A stretch of DNA of 35,944 bases. It comes from Azoarcus sp. (lineage in GTDB: Bacteria > Pseudomonadota > Gammaproteobacteria > Burkholderiales > Rhodocyclaceae). Shown here piece after piece: positions 32,842 to 35,944 of this stretch (its first letter is position 1; each line of letters begins with the position of its first letter). The stretch spans positions 1-35,944 of the forward strand of contig JAUSOD010000098.1 in the NCBI GenBank assembly GCA_030656215.1. The letters run 5' to 3'. The notes beneath the pieces were generated by a model that did no database searches, was not told the origin of the DNA, and was given only the letters and a program-made list of their open reading frames with translations. Position numbers and translations under genes: made by a program.

Positions 32842-34773
32842 ATGAAGCACCAGGGAAAACCGCCACGCGGGCACCATGCCCATCCGCACCGAACGCCCCT
32901 CGCCGACGCCCCGCTCGCGGCCGAGGTACAGCGGACGATGCGCGCGCTTCGCACCCTGAGCGCCGGCAACCGCAGCTTGCTGCGCGCCACCGACGAAGAC
33001 GGGCTGCTGCACGAGATGTGCCGGGTGATTGTCGAGGAAGGCGGCTACCGCGTCGCCTCCGTCGGCTACGCCGAACACGACGAAGAGAAACACATCCGGG
33101 TGATGGCCAGCGTAGGCATCGACCGCGCCCTGCTTCAAGGGCTCGCCCTCACCTGGGGCGAAGCGGGCACCGGCCAGTGGGCGGTGGCCACCGCGATCCG
33201 CAGCGGCGAGCCGTCGGTCGGGCGCCACCTCCTCACCGAACCCGCTTACGCCGACATCCGCGACTACGCAATCGAAGCCGGGTACGCCGCCGTCACTGCG
33301 TTTCCGCTGCGCATCGAAGGCGAAGTCATCGGCGCCCTGAGCGTGCTCGCCGCCGACGCGGACGCCTTCGACAAGGCCGAGGTGACTCTCCTCGGCGAGT
33401 TGGCCGAGGACCTCTCTTACGGCATCGCCAACCTGCGAACGCGCGTCAAGCACCGCGAGGCCGAGAAGACCATCGAGCGCATGGCCTTCTATGACGCGCT
33501 GACAGCGCTGCCCAATCGCACCTCGCTGTGTGACCGTCTGAGCCACACGGTGGCGAACGCGCGACACGACTTCCGGCCGCTCGCCCTGCTGGTGATCAAG
33601 ATGGGGCAGTTCCAGGAGATCAACGAGACGCTCGGCTACATGGAAGGCGATCTTTTTCTGCGCGCCGTGTCGGCGCGCCTCGCACCCTTCACCGACGACG
33701 TCCGCCTCGTCGCGCGCGTCGGCGAAGACGAGTTCGCGGCCCTGCTCCCCGGTGCAGGCGCAGAGAATGCGACCCAAGTCGCGCAACAACTGCTGAAGAT
33801 CCTGCGCGAGCCGGTCGAGCTCACCGATTTCGCGGTCGATGCCCACGCCAGCATCGGCATCGCGCTCTTCCCCGGCCACGGCACCGATGCCTCGGCGCTG
33901 CTGCGCCGCGCGACCGTCGCCGCGGGCCAAGCGACGCACAGCGCCGCCGGCTATGCGCTATGCATCAGCACCCCCGACCGCGAATTCTCCCAGCGCCTGG
34001 CGCTGATGGGCGAGTTGCGCCGCGCCATCGCCAACGAGGAATTGCGCCTCTATTGCCAGCCCAAGGTGAACTTCGGCTCCCGACAAACCTGTGGTGCCGA
34101 GGCGCTGGTGCGTTGGCACCACCCCAGACACGGCATGCTCGCCACCGGACACTTCATCAAGCTCGCCGAGCACGCCGGGCTCATCACGCCACTCACCCAC
34201 TGGGTGCTGGAAGCCGCCTTCCGGCAAAGCTACGCGTGGGCCGAAGCGGGGTTGGATATGCCGTTATCGGTGAATCTTTCCGCGCACGACCTCCGCGACC
34301 CCCAACTGCTCGACCGCATCAAGGGCCTCTTCGCCACTTGGGGCACCCGCCCGGAAATGATGCAGTTCGAGCTGACCGAAAGCGTCCTGATGGAAGAGCC
34401 CGCCAGCGCGGTGGACATGCTCACGCGGCTGAAGGCGTTGGGCGTCAAGCTCTTCGTCGACGACTACGGCACAGGTTTTTCCAGCCTGAGCTACCTGCAG
34501 AGGCTGCCGGTGGATTCGCTCAAGATCGACCAGTCCTTCGTCGGGAACATGCTGGACAGCAAAGACTCGGCGATCATCGTCCAGTCGACCATCGAGTTGG
34601 GGCACAACCTCGGCCTGGAGATCGTGGCCGAAGGCGTCGAAAGCGAAGGCGTGTGGCAGCGCCTGGCCACCCTGGACTGCGACACCGCCCAAGGCTACTT
34701 CATCTCCATGCCCCTCCCGGCGGCGCAATTTCCGGAATGGGAGGCGCAGTCGCGCTGGCACGCGCCGGCCTGA
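32842..34773 (+). CDS. GAF-GGDEF-EAL protein, probable c-di-GMP phosphodiesterase
   Basis: A 643-residue cytoplasmic protein with three domains: GAF (about 35-195, ending AVTAFPLRIEGEVIGALSVL), GGDEF (about 215-375) and EAL (about 385-640). The GGDEF half is degenerate: the signature reads GEDEF (294-298) and the metal-binding D-L-D turn is K-M-G (253-255), so cyclase activity is unlikely. The EAL half looks intact: E420-A-L, the SVNLSAHDL Asn, FELTES, D540-D541-YGTG, LKIDQSFV and AEGVES. It would hydrolyse c-di-GMP, with the dead GGDEF as a possible GTP- or protein-binding regulator and the GAF as sensor. GGGGAAGGGG precedes ATG 32842. Confidence 0.88.
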   Translation: MKHQGKPPRGHHAHPHRTPLADAPLAAEVQRTMRALRTLSAGNRSLLRATDEDGLLHEMCRVIVEEGGYRVASVGYAEHDEEKHIRVMASVGIDRALLQGLALTWGEAGTGQWAVATAIRSGEPSVGRHLLTEPAYADIRDYAIEAGYAAVTAFPLRIEGEVIGALSVLAADADAFDKAEVTLLGELAEDLSYGIANLRTRVKHREAEKTIERMAFYDALTALPNRTSLCDRLSHTVANARHDFRPLALLVIKMGQFQEINETLGYMEGDLFLRAVSARLAPFTDDVRLVARVGEDEFAALLPGAGAENATQVAQQLLKILREPVELTDFAVDAHASIGIALFPGHGTDASALLRRATVAAGQATHSAAGYALCISTPDREFSQRLALMGELRRAIANEELRLYCQPKVNFGSRQTCGAEALVRWHHPRHGMLATGHFIKLAEHAGLITPLTHWVLEAAFRQSYAWAEAGLDMPLSVNLSAHDLRDPQLLDRIKGLFATWGTRPEMMQFELTESVLMEEPASAVDMLTRLKALGVKLFVDDYGTGFSSLSYLQRLPVDSLKIDQSFVGNMLDSKDSAIIVQSTIELGHNLGLEIVAEGVESEGVWQRLATLDCDTAQGYFISMPLPAAQFPEWEAQSRWHAPA

Positions 34774-34804
34774 ACCGGGCGCCCCGCGCTGCGGACTTCA
34801 GGAG

Positions 34805-35092
34805 GTGCGCTCCCACAGCACCATCTTGTTCGCATCGCCAAACCGGGTGGCCGCCGCGTCGAAAACCAGTACCAGTACCACAAACGGCGTTGACACCCGG
34901 ATCGTTACCGCAGCAGTGACCAAGATCCGGCAGACGGTCACGCCCAACAAGCAGGGCGAATACGCCACGTCGGCGGTGGGACAGGTTCTCGCGCAAATGG
35001 GGCACGACAAGACCACCCGCGCCCGGATCGTTCGCGCCATTCCAAACCTCAAGGAAGCCGGTTCGGGATCGGAGAAGTGGTTGATCTTCTGA
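34805..35092 (+). CDS. Hypothetical protein, possible gene remnant
   Basis: The 95-codon frame starts with GTG 34805 and ends at a TGA at 35090. From about residue 45 (VTPNKQGEYATSAVGQVLAQMGHDKTTRARIVRAIPNL) the codon use looks coding-like, with helix-turn-helix flavour, and the frame ends GSGSEKWLIF. I do not recognise a family. The first 30 residues look random and the only AGGAGG overlaps the GTG, so the true start is unclear; it could be the 3' end of a longer lost gene. A 9-bp inverted repeat follows at 35095-35152. Confidence 0.35.
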   Translation: MRSHSTILFASPNRVAAASKTSTSTTNGVDTRIVTAAVTKIRQTVTPNKQGEYATSAVGQVLAQMGHDKTTRARIVRAIPNLKEAGSGSEKWLIF

Positions 35093-35094
35093 CC

Positions 35095-35152
35095 AACCGC
35101 AGCGCATTCACACTGGTCGTAAATGGGTGTGCTATTGGTTCCGGCTGCGGTT
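35095..35152. repeat. Inverted repeat between convergent genes
   Basis: AACCGCAGC (35095-35103) and GCTGCGGTT (35144-35152) are perfect 9-base arms with 40 bases between, within which TTCACAC and GTGTG can pair further. It starts three bases after the TGA of the hypothetical gene and ends 41 bases before the dtd stop. There is no T-tract on either strand; it may be a transcript end or a mobile-element trace. Confidence 0.4.
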
Positions 35153-35192
35153 CATGTGCGACAGGCGGGCACGCTGGCGTAGGGCTGGATTA

Positions 35193-35645
35193 TCACGGCT
35201 TGGGTGGCGCGATGCGCAGCGGTATGGTGACAGGACCGTCGTTCACCAGATGGACCTGCATGGCGGCGGCGAATTCGCCGGTCTGCACCTCGGGGTGCAG
35301 CTGGCGCGCACGGTGCACGAATTCGTCATACAGGCGGCGGCCTTCGTCGGGCGCCGCGGCGTTGGTGAAGCTGGGCCGATTGCCGCCGGCGGTGTCGGCC
35401 GCCAGGGTGAACTGGCTGACGATAAGCAGGCCACCGCCCACATCCTGCACCGAGCGGTTCATTTTGCCCTCGAGGTCGGAGAAGATGCGCAGCTTGAGCA
35501 GCTTTGCGAGCAGGCGCTCGCCTTCAGTGGTGCTGTCGCCGCGTTCGGCACACAGCAGCACCAGTAGTCCGTGACCGATCCGACCCAGGGTCTGCCCGTC
35601 GACGACGACATGCGCTTCGGATACGCGCTGCACCAGTGCCAGCAT
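35193..35645 (-). CDS. dtd: D-aminoacyl-tRNA deacylase
   Basis: A 150-residue protein of exactly the usual length for bacterial Dtd. It has the [17 protein letters not shown] motif, in which Ser-Gln forms the oxyanion site, and the cross-subunit NDGPVTIPL motif (the Gly-cis-Pro loop of DTD). It acts as a dimer in the cytosol, freeing D-amino acids and glycine from mischarged tRNAs. The start ATG 35645 gives the invariant beginning ALVQRVSEA. It is the only gene on this strand in the last 4 kb apart from the IS remnant; no operon partner is visible inside the window. Confidence 0.92.
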   Translation of the reverse strand: MLALVQRVSEAHVVVDGQTLGRIGHGLLVLLCAERGDSTTEGERLLAKLLKLRIFSDLEGKMNRSVQDVGGGLLIVSQFTLAADTAGGNRPSFTNAAAPDEGRRLYDEFVHRARQLHPEVQTGEFAAAMQVHLVNDGPVTIPLRIAPPKP

Positions 35646-35859
35646 CGGGCTTGCCTTTATTGTGTTTGAACGCCGGCTTGCAGCGAGAGCGCGACCTTAC
35701 CGCCGCCATCCGGGCCTGACAAGCATGCCGGGAAACTGGGCACCAGGGCGCCGGGGAGGCGTGACTCCGACTCACGCGGCTTGTCCGGCCCCGGAACGAG
35801 GCGAGTTGTGTGCGTCAAGTTGTGCAATTTGGGTGAGCACGGCATGGTTGATGTGATTT

Positions 35860-35906
35860 CGCTTTCAGCGCCGCGCAGGGCGTAGCCCGAAGCGGCGCTG
35901 AAAGCG
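35860..35906. repeat. Long perfect inverted repeat with nested hairpin
   Basis: CGCTTTCAGCGCCGC (35860-35874) and GCGGCGCTGAAAGCG (35892-35906) are perfect 15-base arms. Inside, GGGC (35878-35881) and GCCC (35885-35888) pair around GTA, giving a nearly continuous cruciform. No T-tract follows on either strand, so it is not a typical terminator. It lies upstream of dtd in a non-coding stretch from 35646. Confidence 0.65.
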
Positions 35907-35944
35907 GGTGGCGGCCTCACGCGGCCAGCCGCAGGGCCTCCTTC

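Noticed and set aside
34700-35107. 135-codon minus-strand frame opposite the hypothetical gene
   Set aside because: Overlaps the EAL gene end, with no motif or ribosome-binding site.
35657-35920. 87-codon minus-strand frame upstream of dtd
   Set aside because: Its N-terminus runs through the long inverted repeat, it lacks a ribosome-binding site and resembles nothing I know.

Overview
The window is GC-rich chromosomal DNA from a betaproteobacterium. A Rhodocyclales member (Thauera/Azoarcus/Aromatoleum/Zoogloea type) fits best, based on the PEP-CTERM protein with a sigma-54-like promoter, the DUF2917 protein, the DUF1302/DUF1329/RND operon and the codon preference. This assignment is inference. 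I see no rRNA, tRNA, CRISPR array or intact mobile element.

Left edge (1-1600): wreckage of a type I restriction-modification island. It holds the last codons of hsdM, the N-terminal half of a DUF1016 (YhcG-like) nuclease gene, and the C-terminal tail of hsdR joined out of frame. A Crp/Fnr regulator follows (1951-2688). Next are two divergent paralogous cupin genes. The rightward one heads a tight six-gene operon (3762-11991): cupin, DUF1302 outer-membrane barrel, DUF1329 periplasmic LolA/B-like protein, YCF48/Asp-box periplasmic protein, RND/MMPL inner-membrane transporter and a short-chain dehydrogenase (SDR). This looks like an envelope-spanning system for a hydrophobic molecule, with its own oxidoreductase. 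A convergent AraC regulator and a divergently transcribed second SDR follow (12119-13983) and end at a strong terminator.

The middle is dominated by one 1715-residue protein on the minus strand (14077-19224) that fuses a DEDD exonuclease, a RecQ helicase and a UvrD/Rep helicase. Right of it is a compact regulatory nest (19793-23274): a DUF2917 protein, two divergent LysR genes whose 5' ends nearly or actually overlap, a 49-residue membrane protein and an MFS transporter. Several of these genes overlap at their ends.

The right third holds stress and housekeeping genes: a small Cys-rich protein, a PRC-barrel protein, a CopG/RHH regulator upstream of a PHB-depolymerase-type esterase, the PEP-CTERM protein, an FMN reductase, a D-2-hydroxyacid dehydrogenase, a fumarylacetoacetate-hydrolase-family enzyme, a methyltransferase, a Cache chemoreceptor, a GAF-GGDEF-EAL protein with a degenerate GGDEF half, and D-aminoacyl-tRNA deacylase. 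An IS256-family transposase remnant sits directly behind the chemoreceptor gene. Two sizeable inverted repeats lie near the right end.
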